Positions 6,224 to 13,016 of a DNA stretch of 14,007 bases are shown piece by piece. The notes beneath the pieces were generated by a model. It worked only from the letters and a program-made list of their open reading frames with translations, did no database searches and was not told the DNA's origin. Source of the DNA: Actinomycetota bacterium (GTDB lineage Bacteria; Actinomycetota; Thermoleophilia; Gaiellales; Gaiellaceae). Location: assembly GCA_005884155.1 (NCBI GenBank), contig VAXD01000123.1, forward strand, positions 1-14,007. Direction: 5' to 3'. Numbering within the stretch: position 1 is the first letter of the stretch; every line of letters starts with the position of its first letter. The position numbers and the translations under genes were made by a program.

Positions 6224-6264
6224 GTGCGCTACGAGCCCGGCGCATACCCGGGCTCGTAGCGCAC
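6224..6264. terminator. 17-bp perfect inverted repeat between convergent genes
   Basis: GTGCGCTACGAGCCCGG (6224-6240) pairs perfectly with CCGGGCTCGTAGCGCAC (6248-6264) around a 7-nt loop. It lies 9 bp after the stop at 6214 of the plus-strand gene and contains the last codons and stop (6231-6229) of the minus-strand gene. On both strands the U-tract is poor, so it may be a bidirectional terminator of the hairpin-only kind common in actinobacteria, or a block to 3' decay. Confidence 0.65.
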
Positions 6265-6783
6265 TGTTGCTTCGCGTTGAAGCCTGGTAACGAAGCCCGT
6301 CATCGCCGCGTTGCGTCGGGCGGCGAGCTCGGTTCGGTTCGGCGCCTTCACGTTGCTCGTGACCTTGCTGAAGATCGCTTCGAAGAGGAGCTGCGTCTCG
6401 GCCGAGCCGTACGCGAACGAGTCGCGGTTCGCCTCTTCGCTGCCGGCGGACACCTGCAGCCGCTTCAGGACCTGAAGGGGCGCGACCGTGATGCCGCGGC
6501 GCCGTGCAGCCTGCCTCAGCTCGACGCGGTAGACGAGCAGGCCGAGCAACTTGTTGCGGGTGCGCCTGCCGGCGTCGGTCGACTCGGCCGGGAACGGCTT
6601 GCCCTCCTGCTGCGCTTCGGTGCGGAAGTGGGCGACGACCGCCTCGAGCTGGCTCGTCGTGATCGGCTCGCCGCCGACGTGCGCGACGGGCTTGTCGCTA
6701 CTGCTCCCGCCGCGGAGCGCGAGGACGAGGCCGACCGCCAGAACGATCGCCAACGCGGCACCGACGACACCGAGACGCGTCAC
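6229..6783 (-). CDS. membrane-anchored SurA N-terminal-domain-like protein
   Basis: Probable extracytoplasmic chaperone-like protein of 184 residues. An uncleaved signal anchor lies at about 5-23 (GVVGAALAIVLAVGLVLAL) with no lipobox cysteine. The VAHVGGEPITTSQLEAVVAHF stretch (33-53) is the usual opening of a SurA-N/trigger-like helical domain, followed by charged helices including RNKLLGLLVYRVELRQAARRRGI. No parvulin prolyl-isomerase domain follows, so it cannot be an active PPIase of that type. The GTG at 6783 has no clear SD; a TACGCT box (6797-6792, minus) lies 8 nt upstream, so transcription may start at or just before the start codon. Its last codons form one arm of the terminator hairpin. 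It is divergent from the lipid kinase. Function unknown beyond fold. Confidence 0.7.
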   Translation of the reverse strand: MTRLGVVGAALAIVLAVGLVLALRGGSSSDKPVAHVGGEPITTSQLEAVVAHFRTEAQQEGKPFPAESTDAGRRTRNKLLGLLVYRVELRQAARRRGITVAPLQVLKRLQVSAGSEEANRDSFAYGSAETQLLFEAIFSKVTSNVKAPNRTELAARRNAAMTGFVTRLQREATVRYEPGYAPGS

Positions 6784-6812
6784 GAGGCGGCAGCGTAGTG
6801 ATTCGCCCGGCG

Positions 6813-6818
6813 TACGAT
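6813..6818 (+). promoter_or_regulatory. -10 box for a leaderless lipid-kinase transcript
   Basis: TACGAT at 6813-6818 fits TANNNT and is followed by six bases (CCCGCC) and then GTG at 6825. This spacing would make the GTG the first codon of a leaderless mRNA. No -35 match is evident. It supports 6825 over the upstream GTG at 6798, which would sit before this box. Confidence 0.4.
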
Positions 6819-6824
6819 CCCGCC

Positions 6825-7703
6825 GTGCAGGCCGTCCTGATCGTCAACCCGTTCTCGACGAACGTGACCGAGCAGCGGGTGCGCCTGGTCGAAGAGGTGC
6901 TCGCGCCGGAGCTGACGCTGCTGACGGAGCACCCAGGCCACGCGACCGAGCTGGCCGCGGCGGCCGAGGTCGAGGCGGTGGTCGTCTTCGGCGGCGACGG
7001 CTCCGCGAACGAGGTGCTGAACGGCCTCGGGCCGGACACGGTCGTCGGCCTCCTGCCCGGCGGCGGCACGAGCGTCACGGCGCGAACACTCGGCCTGCCG
7101 CGTGACCCGGTCGCTGCGGCCCGGCAGGTCGCGGACGCGCTCGAGCAGGAGCGAACCCGTCGAATCTCGCTCGGGCGCGTGAACGGGCGGCGCTTCGGGT
7201 TCGGCGCGGGGATTGGCTTCACGGCGGAGCTCGTCCGGCGGGTCGATGCGCTGGGCCGCGCCGACGACGGGCGCCGTCCCGGCGACATCGCGTACCTGCG
7301 CACTGTGGCGACGCTCGTCGGCAGCCGGGCCGCTCGCTTCGGGCCGACGCTCGACGTCTCCGGGCTCGGGCGCGCCGCCTTCGCGGTGGTTGCGAACTGC
7401 GATCCGTACACCTACCTCGGGTCGCTGCCGGTGCACGTCGCGCCCGAGGCCCGCTTCGAGCTCGGCCTCGACCTCGTCGCGCCAGTGAAGGTCGGCCCGA
7501 CGGACGTGCCGCGCCTGCTGCGCTACCTCTTCACCGGTCGCGGCCAGATCGGCGCCGACGACATCCGCTACGGCCACGACCTCGACCGGATCGACGTCCG
7601 CTGCGACCGCCCGCTCCCGCTCCAGGCCGACGGCGAGGACCTCGGCAACGTCGAGGAAGCCGTCTTCGAGGCCGAGCGCAGCGCGGTGAGTGTCCTGATC
7701 TAG
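6825..7703 (+). CDS. diacylglycerol/lipid kinase family protein
   Basis: ATP-dependent kinase of the DAGK catalytic family (DgkB/YegS/sphingosine-kinase type), which phosphorylates diacylglycerol or a related lipid at the inner membrane face. The 292 residues start with MQAVLIVNPFS, the usual VNP strand of the family. The nucleotide-binding GGDGS is at 56-60 with NEVLNGL after it, and the PGGGTS loop is at 78-83. The C-terminal half carries the beta-sandwich with FGFGAGIGFTAEL and the closing LQADGEDLG (family pattern DGE). GTG at 6825 was chosen on these grounds and the -10 box; the GTG at 6798 would add nine residues (IRPAYDPA region). The TAG stop is the first half of a TAGGGT box for the next gene. 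Exact lipid substrate is unknown. Confidence 0.85.
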   Translation: MQAVLIVNPFSTNVTEQRVRLVEEVLAPELTLLTEHPGHATELAAAAEVEAVVVFGGDGSANEVLNGLGPDTVVGLLPGGGTSVTARTLGLPRDPVAAARQVADALEQERTRRISLGRVNGRRFGFGAGIGFTAELVRRVDALGRADDGRRPGDIAYLRTVATLVGSRAARFGPTLDVSGLGRAAFAVVANCDPYTYLGSLPVHVAPEARFELGLDLVAPVKVGPTDVPRLLRYLFTGRGQIGADDIRYGHDLDRIDVRCDRPLPLQADGEDLGNVEEAVFEAERSAVSVLI

Positions 7704-7706
7704 GGT
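7701..7706 (+). promoter_or_regulatory. -10 box for the MoxR-cluster transcript
   Basis: TAGGGT at 7701-7706, whose first three bases are the lipid-kinase stop, is followed by six bases and the ATG at 7713. The same TANNNT-N6-start layout is seen before the lipid kinase and the PadR gene, suggesting a leaderless start. The AGGG could alternatively act as a weak SD. Confidence 0.35.
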
Positions 7707-7712
7707 TCGGAC

Positions 7713-8615
7713 ATGAGCGGGGCGCGCAGGCTCATGTTGGGCGGGATCGGGCTGACGGCCCTGCTGGCGCTCGTCGCCGTCTCGAGCCGGGCGCACAAGC
7801 CGGGCGGAGGCAGCGGTGCGGCAGCCGCGCACCCGCCGAGGCTCCTCTGGGAGTACCTCGCGAGCATCATGGTCGTCCTGCTCCCGCTAGGCACGATCCT
7901 GATGTTCTGGGGGCTCGCGTACAGCCGGCGGCAGAAGGTGCTTGCGGGCGAGCGCAACTGGCGGCGAACCGTCGCCACGCTCCTCGTCATGATTCCGTTC
8001 CTCGTCGGCGGGTACTTCCTCGTGCGCCACTTCCGGGCGCCGCCGCCGCCGCCCACGATCGCCAATCCGCCGAACGCTCCGAGCAAGCCTCAGAAGAACC
8101 TGAAGGGCAACCGGACGCCCAAGGTCTCGCTCAAGTCGCCGCCTCCGGTGAAGTTCCAATGGCTCGCCGCGGTCATCTTCGGCTCGCTCATCCTCGCCAC
8201 CGGCGTGACCATCGCCGGGGCCGTCTACTGGCGCCGCGTCCACGGAGAGGAGTGGGATCAGGAGGCGGCGATGCTCGAGGCAATCGACGAGGTGCTCGCC
8301 GACACGCTGGACGACCTGCGCGCCGAGAAGGACCCGCGCCGCGCCGTCATTCGCACCTATGCCCGGATGGAGCGGACGTTCGCGGCCTACGGCGTGCCGC
8401 GTGAGGAGTCGGAGGTGCCGCAGGAGTACGTCGGCCGCGTGCTCGACAGGCTCGGCGTCAGCGTCTCCGCGGTGCGGCGGCTGACCGACCTCTTCTCCCG
8501 CGCCAAGTTCAGCCCGCACGAGATCGACGCCGGTATGAAGGACGACGCGATCGACGCGCTCGCCGGCCTGCGGGCGGAGCTCGAGCATAAGGAGGAAGAG
8601 GTGGTCGCGGCGTGA
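7713..8615 (+). CDS. DUF4129-type membrane protein of the MoxR cluster
   Basis: Integral membrane protein of 300 residues. Hydrophobic segments lie at about 11-25, 47-69, 86-105 and 150-173, with a proline-rich stretch (109-146) in between that probably lies outside the cell. The cytosolic C-terminus (about 185-290) is a DUF4129 domain: DPRRAVIRTYARMERTFAAYG (207-227) and the VPQEYVGRVL and LTDLFSRAKFSPHEI motifs. DUF4129 domains are usually joined to or next to transglutaminase and DUF58/MoxR genes; here no transglutaminase domain is attached. ATG at 7713. Its stop overlaps the next GTG (GTGA). Biochemical function is not known for the family; the context points to envelope or secretion-related assembly with the MoxR ATPase. 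Confidence 0.8.
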   Translation: MSGARRLMLGGIGLTALLALVAVSSRAHKPGGGSGAAAAHPPRLLWEYLASIMVVLLPLGTILMFWGLAYSRRQKVLAGERNWRRTVATLLVMIPFLVGGYFLVRHFRAPPPPPTIANPPNAPSKPQKNLKGNRTPKVSLKSPPPVKFQWLAAVIFGSLILATGVTIAGAVYWRRVHGEEWDQEAAMLEAIDEVLADTLDDLRAEKDPRRAVIRTYARMERTFAAYGVPREESEVPQEYVGRVLDRLGVSVSAVRRLTDLFSRAKFSPHEIDAGMKDDAIDALAGLRAELEHKEEEVVAA

Positions 8616-9103
8616 GGCGGCTGGCGGTCGGTCTTCTGTCCGCGGCGAGCGTGGTGACGGTCGCCCTCGTCCTCGCGGCGGTGCTCGAACCGGGGAAGCG
8701 GTCGCTCGAGCTCGATATCTACGTGCTCGTCATCGGCGCGATGGCCGTGCTCACGGCGGTGCTCGCCGCGCGCCGCGCCTATCCGCTCGCCGCGCGCTCG
8801 GCGATCGCGGAGGCGCTCGAGGACGAGCCGCGGACGGCGATCCGGCCGCCTGACCTCGATCGCACCGAGCGCGTGCTGTCGATGGCGACGAACGCGGCGT
8901 TCGACGTTCACTTCCGACTCCGGCCGATCCTGCGGGAGGTGGCCGAGCAGCGGCTCGCCGATCGCCGCGGGCTTCGTGAGGCGCTAGGCGACGAGCTCTG
9001 GGAGCTTGTCCGGCCCGACCGCGAGCCGCCGAACCGTCGCTTCGGCGAGGGGATCGAGGTCGAACAGCTGGCCCGTGTGCTCGACCGCCTGGAGGCCGTG
9101 TGA
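8612..9103 (+). CDS. small two-TM membrane protein in the MoxR cluster
   Basis: I do not recognise a named family. The 163-residue protein has two hydrophobic segments (about 4-26 and 36-55) with a short acidic/basic turn (EPGKRSLELD) between them. A soluble, charged C-terminal part of about 105 residues is rich in Arg, Glu and Leu and likely helical, including the stretch LRPILREVAEQRLADRRGL. GTG at 8612 overlaps the previous stop, with GGAGG at 8591-8595. Its own stop overlaps the MoxR GTG. Proteins of this size and topology often sit between DUF4129 and MoxR genes in actinobacteria, so a structural partner of the MoxR machine is plausible. Confidence 0.75.
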   Translation: MRRLAVGLLSAASVVTVALVLAAVLEPGKRSLELDIYVLVIGAMAVLTAVLAARRAYPLAARSAIAEALEDEPRTAIRPPDLDRTERVLSMATNAAFDVHFRLRPILREVAEQRLADRRGLREALGDELWELVRPDREPPNRRFGEGIEVEQLARVLDRLEAV

Positions 9104-10080
9104 CCATCGACCAGCTCGCAGAGCGCGCGGAGCGCATCCTGGACGAGGTCGAGCGCGCGGTCGTCGGCAAGCGCGAGGCGCTCGAGCTCGTCCTGCTCGG
9201 CATGCTCGCCGACGGCCACGTGTTGCTCGAGGACTTCCCGGGCCTCGCGAAGACGCTGATCGCGCGAGCCTTCGCGCAGGTGACGAGCATCGGCTTCACG
9301 CGCATCCAGTTCACGCCTGACCTGATGCCGTCAGACGTGACCGGCTCGTCGATCTTCAACCAGCGCGAGGTCGACTTCGAGTTTCGGCCGGGGCCGATCT
9401 TCACCAACCTGCTGCTCGCGGACGAGATCAACCGCGCCCCGCCGAAGACGCAGGCGGCGCTGCTGGAGGCGATGCAGGAGCGCCAGGTCACGATCGAGGG
9501 AGTGACCCACGCGCTCGAGCGCCCGTTCCTCGTGCTCGCGACCCAGAACCCGATCGAGTACGAAGGCACCTATCCGCTGCCCGAGGCGCAGCTCGACCGG
9601 TTCCTGCTCCGGCTCGGCGTCGGCTACCCCGAGCGCGAACAGGAGTGGGACGTGCTCGAGCGGCGGCTCGACCGCGCCGAGGACGAGATCGAGCTCAACT
9701 CGGTCGTCGGCCGGGAGGAGCTGCTCGAGATGCAGGGCGCGATCGAGCAGGTGCACGTCGACCGCAGTGTCGGGCTCTACATGGTCGACCTCGTCGCGGC
9801 GACGAGAGCTGCATCCGGCGTGCAGGTCGGCGCGAGCCCGCGCGGGTCGCTCGCGCTGCTCAAGCTCTCGCGTTGCCGCGCCGCATTGGACGGCCGCGAC
9901 TACGTCATCCCGGAGGACGTCAAGGCCGTCGCGGTCCCGGCTCTGGCGCACCGTCTCTCGCTGCGGCCCGAGCTCTGGGTGCAGCGGCTGCGGCCGCAGG
10001 ACATCGTCACCGAGCTGCTCGACCAGGTGCCGACGCCGAAAGCCGAGATCGGGCAAGCCGCAGAGCAAGCCGCGGAATGA
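9100..10080 (+). CDS. MoxR-family AAA+ ATPase
   Basis: Cytoplasmic AAA+ ATPase of 326 residues, thought to act as a chaperone that remodels or activates partner proteins, often with a vWA/DUF58 partner. Walker A is EDFPGLAKT (44-52) with K51, in the MoxR-specific PGLAKT form. Walker B is LLLADEINR (104-112) with D108/E109, followed by APPKTQAALLEAMQERQVT. Sensor 1 is ATQNP (147-151), then EYEGTYPLPEAQLDRF with R167 as arginine-finger candidate, and the C-terminal lid holds GASPRGSLALLKLSR. GTG at 9100 overlaps the preceding stop as GTGA, with GGAGG at 9091-9095. One base separates it from the DUF58 gene. All catalytic motifs are intact. Confidence 0.95.
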   Translation: MTIDQLAERAERILDEVERAVVGKREALELVLLGMLADGHVLLEDFPGLAKTLIARAFAQVTSIGFTRIQFTPDLMPSDVTGSSIFNQREVDFEFRPGPIFTNLLLADEINRAPPKTQAALLEAMQERQVTIEGVTHALERPFLVLATQNPIEYEGTYPLPEAQLDRFLLRLGVGYPEREQEWDVLERRLDRAEDEIELNSVVGREELLEMQGAIEQVHVDRSVGLYMVDLVAATRAASGVQVGASPRGSLALLKLSRCRAALDGRDYVIPEDVKAVAVPALAHRLSLRPELWVQRLRPQDIVTELLDQVPTPKAEIGQAAEQAAE

Positions 10081-10081
10081 C

Positions 10082-11353
10082 GTGACCCGGACGGCGACGC
10101 CCAAGCTCGGCGCGTACGCTGCGCTGACCGGGATCGGGCTCGTCGCTGCGCTCGTGCTCGGGCGGCCCGAGCTGGTCGCGCTCGCTGCGCCGTTCGCGGT
10201 CGTGTTGTTGTTCGGGCTCGCCCTCGAGCGTACGCCGAAGATCGACGTGACGTTCGAGCTCTTCGGCGAGCGGATCGTCCAGGGCGACACCGTCGAAGCC
10301 GAGCTCGAGGTGCGCTCCGACCGCGCCGCGGGTCACGTGCAGCTCCTGCTCGACGTGCCCGACGGCCTCGAGGTCGAGACCGAGAACCCGCAGCTCATCA
10401 CGCTTCCAGCGAACGAGCGGCGGACGATCGACCACGTCATCCGCTGCCGCGACTGGGGTGCGCACCTCGCCGGCGAGGTCGTCTTGCGAGAGCAGGACGC
10501 GTTCGGGCTGCTCGTCCACGAGACGAAGCTCGACCGCCGCCGGCCGCTCAAGGTCTACCCGCGCGGCGAGACCCTTCGCCGCCTGCTGCGGCCGATGGAG
10601 ACGCAGACGTTCGCCGGAAACCAGGTGCCGCGGGCCCGCGGCGAGGGGATCGAGTTCGCCGACCTGCGCCCGTTCGTGCCAGGCGATCGCGTCCGGCGGA
10701 TCAACTGGCGGGCGACCGCGAGGCGCGGCGAGCCGTGGATCACCGAGACGCACCCGGACCGGAACTCGGACGTTGTCGTCTTCCTCGACACGTTCCTCGA
10801 GGCCCGCACCGAAGACGAGGGGACGCTCGACCGCGCGGTCGGGGCCGCCGCCTCGCTCGCCACGCACTACCTCCGCGAGAAGGACCGCGTCGGGCTCGTC
10901 TCGTTCGGCGGCGTGATCAACTGGCTGACCGCCTCCAGCGGCGTCGTCCAGGTCTACCGCGTGCTCGACTCGCTGCTCGACGCAGAGATCTACCTCAGCT
11001 ACGCCTGGAAGGACATCGACCTGCTGCCGGTGCGCGCGTTGCCGCCGCACGCGCTCGTGCTCGCGCTCTCGCCGCTGCTCGACGAGCGCACCGTGCGCTC
11101 CCTGCTCGACCTGCGCGCCCGGGGCTATGACCTCGCGGTGATCGAGATCTCGCCGGTGCCGTTTGCGGTTGCGGGCCGGAGCGAGCTCGACCGGCTGGCG
11201 CACCGGCTCTGGCTGCTGCGCCGCGAGGCGCTGCGCTCGCGTTATCTCCGGCTCGGCGTGCCGGTGGTCGAGTGGCGCGGCGACGTTTCCCTGCAGGCCG
11301 CGCTCGAGGAGGTGAGGAGGTTCAAACGCCACGCCCGCGTAGCGCACGTGTAG
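10082..11353 (+). CDS. DUF58 domain protein (vWA-like partner of MoxR)
   Basis: Membrane-attached partner of the MoxR ATPase, 423 residues. Two hydrophobic segments near the N-terminus (about 11-27 and 30-48) are followed by a beta-rich extracytoplasmic-style domain (FELFGERIVQGDTVEAELEV, 58-77). The DUF58 signature RGEGIEFADLRPFVPGDRVR (186-205) and INWRATAR (207-214) is complete. After it comes a vWA-like fold starting VVVFLDTFLE (231-240), which lacks the DxSxS metal site of true vWA domains. GTG at 10082 lies one base after the MoxR stop. The long open frame further upstream, inside moxR, is shadow. The 3' end overlaps the next open frame. The function of DUF58 is not established; it typically pairs with MoxR in envelope-stress or secretion roles. 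Confidence 0.93.
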   Translation: MTRTATPKLGAYAALTGIGLVAALVLGRPELVALAAPFAVVLLFGLALERTPKIDVTFELFGERIVQGDTVEAELEVRSDRAAGHVQLLLDVPDGLEVETENPQLITLPANERRTIDHVIRCRDWGAHLAGEVVLREQDAFGLLVHETKLDRRRPLKVYPRGETLRRLLRPMETQTFAGNQVPRARGEGIEFADLRPFVPGDRVRRINWRATARRGEPWITETHPDRNSDVVVFLDTFLEARTEDEGTLDRAVGAAASLATHYLREKDRVGLVSFGGVINWLTASSGVVQVYRVLDSLLDAEIYLSYAWKDIDLLPVRALPPHALVLALSPLLDERTVRSLLDLRARGYDLAVIEISPVPFAVAGRSELDRLAHRLWLLRREALRSRYLRLGVPVVEWRGDVSLQAALEEVRRFKRHARVAHV

Positions 11354-11865
11354 CGACCGCGCTGGCAGCGGCGGCCGCGGGTGCCGGCGTGGCGCTCGCT
11401 GGCGTCGCGCAGTCCGGCGAGCAGGAGCTCGCGCTGCTCGCGTTGGGCCTGGTGGGGCTGCTCTGGCTCGGCCTCGGGCTCACGTTGCGCTGGAGCGCGG
11501 CGATGGCGCTGGGCGTCGTCCTTCTCGGCGGCGAGCAGGCCCTGCGGCTAGCGCTCGGGCCGGGCACGGTCGATCCGTGGACGCCGGTGTACGCGGCCGG
11601 GCTCCTGCTGACCGGCGAGCTGGCGTGGTGGTCGATCGAGCCGCGTGTGCCGGCCTGGTCAGACGCGGCGGTCGTGCTGCGGCGGCTCGGGACGATCGTC
11701 GGCGTCTGCGCCGCGGGCGCGGTCGTCGCCGCGCTGATCGTTCTCGCCGCGGGCGCGCCGTTGCGCGGCGGCCTCGGGCTCGAGCTCGTCGGGGTGGCTG
11801 CCGCGATCGCAGCAGTCGGCCTTGTCGCCACTATCGCTAGGCGGCCGGCTACGGGACCGGGCTGA
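11272..11865 (+). CDS. polytopic membrane protein ending the MoxR cluster
   Basis: Unrecognised family. Up to 197 residues, very rich in Ala, Leu, Gly and Val, with about five or six hydrophobic segments from residue 27 on (ALAAAAAGAGVALAGVA, LLALGLVGLLWLGLGLTL, SAAMALGVVLLGG, YAAGLLLTGELAWW, VGVCAAGAVVAALIVLAAG, LVGVAAAIAAVGLVATIA). Start is uncertain. GTG at 11272 would overlap the DUF58 gene by 82 bp; GTG at 11389 would cut the first membrane segment. A strong GAGGAGG at 11314-11320 has no standard start at the right distance, only an in-frame ACG at 11326. The stop at 11865 overlaps the convergent propeller gene by 17 bp. Likely co-transcribed with DUF58; function unknown. Confidence 0.65.
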   Translation: MARRRFPAGRARGGEEVQTPRPRSARVATALAAAAAGAGVALAGVAQSGEQELALLALGLVGLLWLGLGLTLRWSAAMALGVVLLGGEQALRLALGPGTVDPWTPVYAAGLLLTGELAWWSIEPRVPAWSDAAVVLRRLGTIVGVCAAGAVVAALIVLAAGAPLRGGLGLELVGVAAAIAAVGLVATIARRPATGPG

Positions 11866-12988
11866 GCCGGGTCACGGTCTGGGCTCGCGAGTCCGCGACC
11901 CAGACGCTGCCGGCGGCAACCAAGACGTCGCGCGGCCCGAGGCCGGTCGTCCAGTGCCCGAGCACGTGCCCGTTCGCGGGGTCGAGCCACGAAAGCGTGT
12001 TCGCGTTGTAGTTCGCGACCCAGAAGTCGGCCCCGTCGAAGGCGATGCCCTGGAGCCCAACCGCACTCGGAAGCGTCGCGGCAACTGCGTTCGTGCCAGG
12101 ATCGACGCGCGAGATCCCGCTGCCGGTGTACGCCGTCGTCCAGACTGATCCGGCTGCGACGAGCGCGAAGTCGGGATCGTTGCCGACCGGGATGGTCGCG
12201 AGCACGCCCAGCGTGGCCGGGTCGACGCGCGTCAGCGTTCCCTCCTCGCTCGGGATCCAGAGGGAGCCGAAGCCGAGCTCGACGTCCTCGTGCTCGCCGG
12301 GGATCAGGGCTCGTGCGAGGACGGCGTTTGTCGTCGCGTCGATTCGCGTGACCGCGCTATCGCCAAAGTCGGCGACCCAGACAGCGGCGTTCGCAGAGTC
12401 GTAAGCAAGGCCCAGCGGGCGGTCCCCGACCGTGATCGTCGCGGTGACGCTGTTCGTGGCCGTGTCGACCCGCGCGACGGAGTCGAGGGCGTTGTTGCCG
12501 ACCCAGACCGAGCCGGCCCCGGCGGTCAGGCCGTAGGGCTCCCCGCCGACCTCGACCTGAGCGACGACTTGGTTCGTTCGGGGGTCGATCCGCTGCACCG
12601 TGCCCGAGGAAAAGTTGGCGACCCAGATGGAGCCGGCCGCATCCACCAGCGAAAACGCGCGCCCGCCGACCTGGATCCGCCGCAGCCGCGGGCCACCGGC
12701 GCGGAGAATCGCGACCCGTACCTTGCGGATGCGGCTCCGGAAGCCGGCCGGATCGACGGCCTGGACGCGCAAGACGTGCCGGCCGATCGAGAGGCGCTGC
12801 GAGTATCGAGCTCGGCAGGCGTGCAGCTTCGGGCGGTCGAACGCGCAGAGGAACTGGATCCGCTTTGCGGGCGCGCCGTTTTCGCGGGCCGAGAAGCGGT
12901 ACGTCGGCGTCGTGTCGGTCGTGCTCCGCGGGCCGTGCACCACAGGCGTGGAGGGCACAACCACAAGCAGGAGCACGAACGGGAACAT
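11849..12988 (-). CDS. secreted seven-bladed YncE/Vgb-like beta-propeller protein
   Basis: Exported repeat protein of 379 residues, no enzymatic residues seen. The N-terminus FPFVLLLVVVPSTPVVHG is a hydrophobic export signal lacking the usual basic residue. Residues about 20-100 form an Ig-like module (IQFLCAFDRPKLHACRARYS, then IGRHVLRVQAVDPAGFRS), with two cysteines. From about 105 come repeats of roughly 40 residues with the pattern GSVWVAN...VxRIDPxTNxVxATIxVGxxP; I count seven blades, the last closed by the first strand (RLRRIQVGGRAFSLVDAA). ATG at 12988 is chosen because it follows a TATAGT box closely and avoids overlap with padR. A GTG at 13015 would add nine residues including an Arg. 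The ATG lies within the PadR-type operator. Ligand unknown. Confidence 0.8.
   Translation of the reverse strand: MFPFVLLLVVVPSTPVVHGPRSTTDTTPTYRFSARENGAPAKRIQFLCAFDRPKLHACRARYSQRLSIGRHVLRVQAVDPAGFRSRIRKVRVAILRAGGPRLRRIQVGGRAFSLVDAAGSIWVANFSSGTVQRIDPRTNQVVAQVEVGGEPYGLTAGAGSVWVGNNALDSVARVDTATNSVTATITVGDRPLGLAYDSANAAVWVADFGDSAVTRIDATTNAVLARALIPGEHEDVELGFGSLWIPSEEGTLTRVDPATLGVLATIPVGNDPDFALVAAGSVWTTAYTGSGISRVDPGTNAVAATLPSAVGLQGIAFDGADFWVANYNANTLSWLDPANGHVLGHWTTGLGPRDVLVAAGSVWVADSRAQTVTRLSPVP
11855..11873. terminator. weak bidirectional hairpin at overlapping gene ends
   Basis: GACCGGGCT (11855-11863) and AGCCGGGTC (11865-11873) pair at eight of nine positions in a compact hairpin over the two convergent stop codons. 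There is no U-tract on either side. It is the only terminator-like structure at this junction and may be chance in such G+C-rich DNA. Confidence 0.25.
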
Positions 12989-13005
12989 AGTCCGGACCGG
13001 ACTAT
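12987..13005. promoter_or_regulatory. PadR operator overlapping divergent promoters
   Basis: ATAGTCCGGACCGGACTAT at 12987-13005 is a perfect 9-bp inverted repeat around a single central A. It fills most of the 28-bp gap between the divergent propeller and padR starts. The right arm contains TATAGT (13006-13001) as -10 for the minus strand. It also overlaps the TAAAGT (13005-13010) -10 for padR, six bases before its GTG. The first bases of the left arm are the propeller start codon. Binding by PadR would block both genes; the binder is inferred from adjacency. Confidence 0.7.
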
Positions 13006-13016
13006 AAAGTACCACC

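Noticed and set aside
10007..11347. Long minus-strand open frame (446 codons) opposite the DUF58 gene
   Set aside because: Composition is Arg/Glu/Val/His-rich shadow of a high-GC gene; the plus frame has complete MoxR/DUF58 motifs and operon spacing.
11849..12988. Direct DNA repeats or CRISPR-like array in the propeller gene
   Set aside because: Periodicity of about 120-130 bp reflects protein blades with diverged DNA; no identical repeats or spacers.
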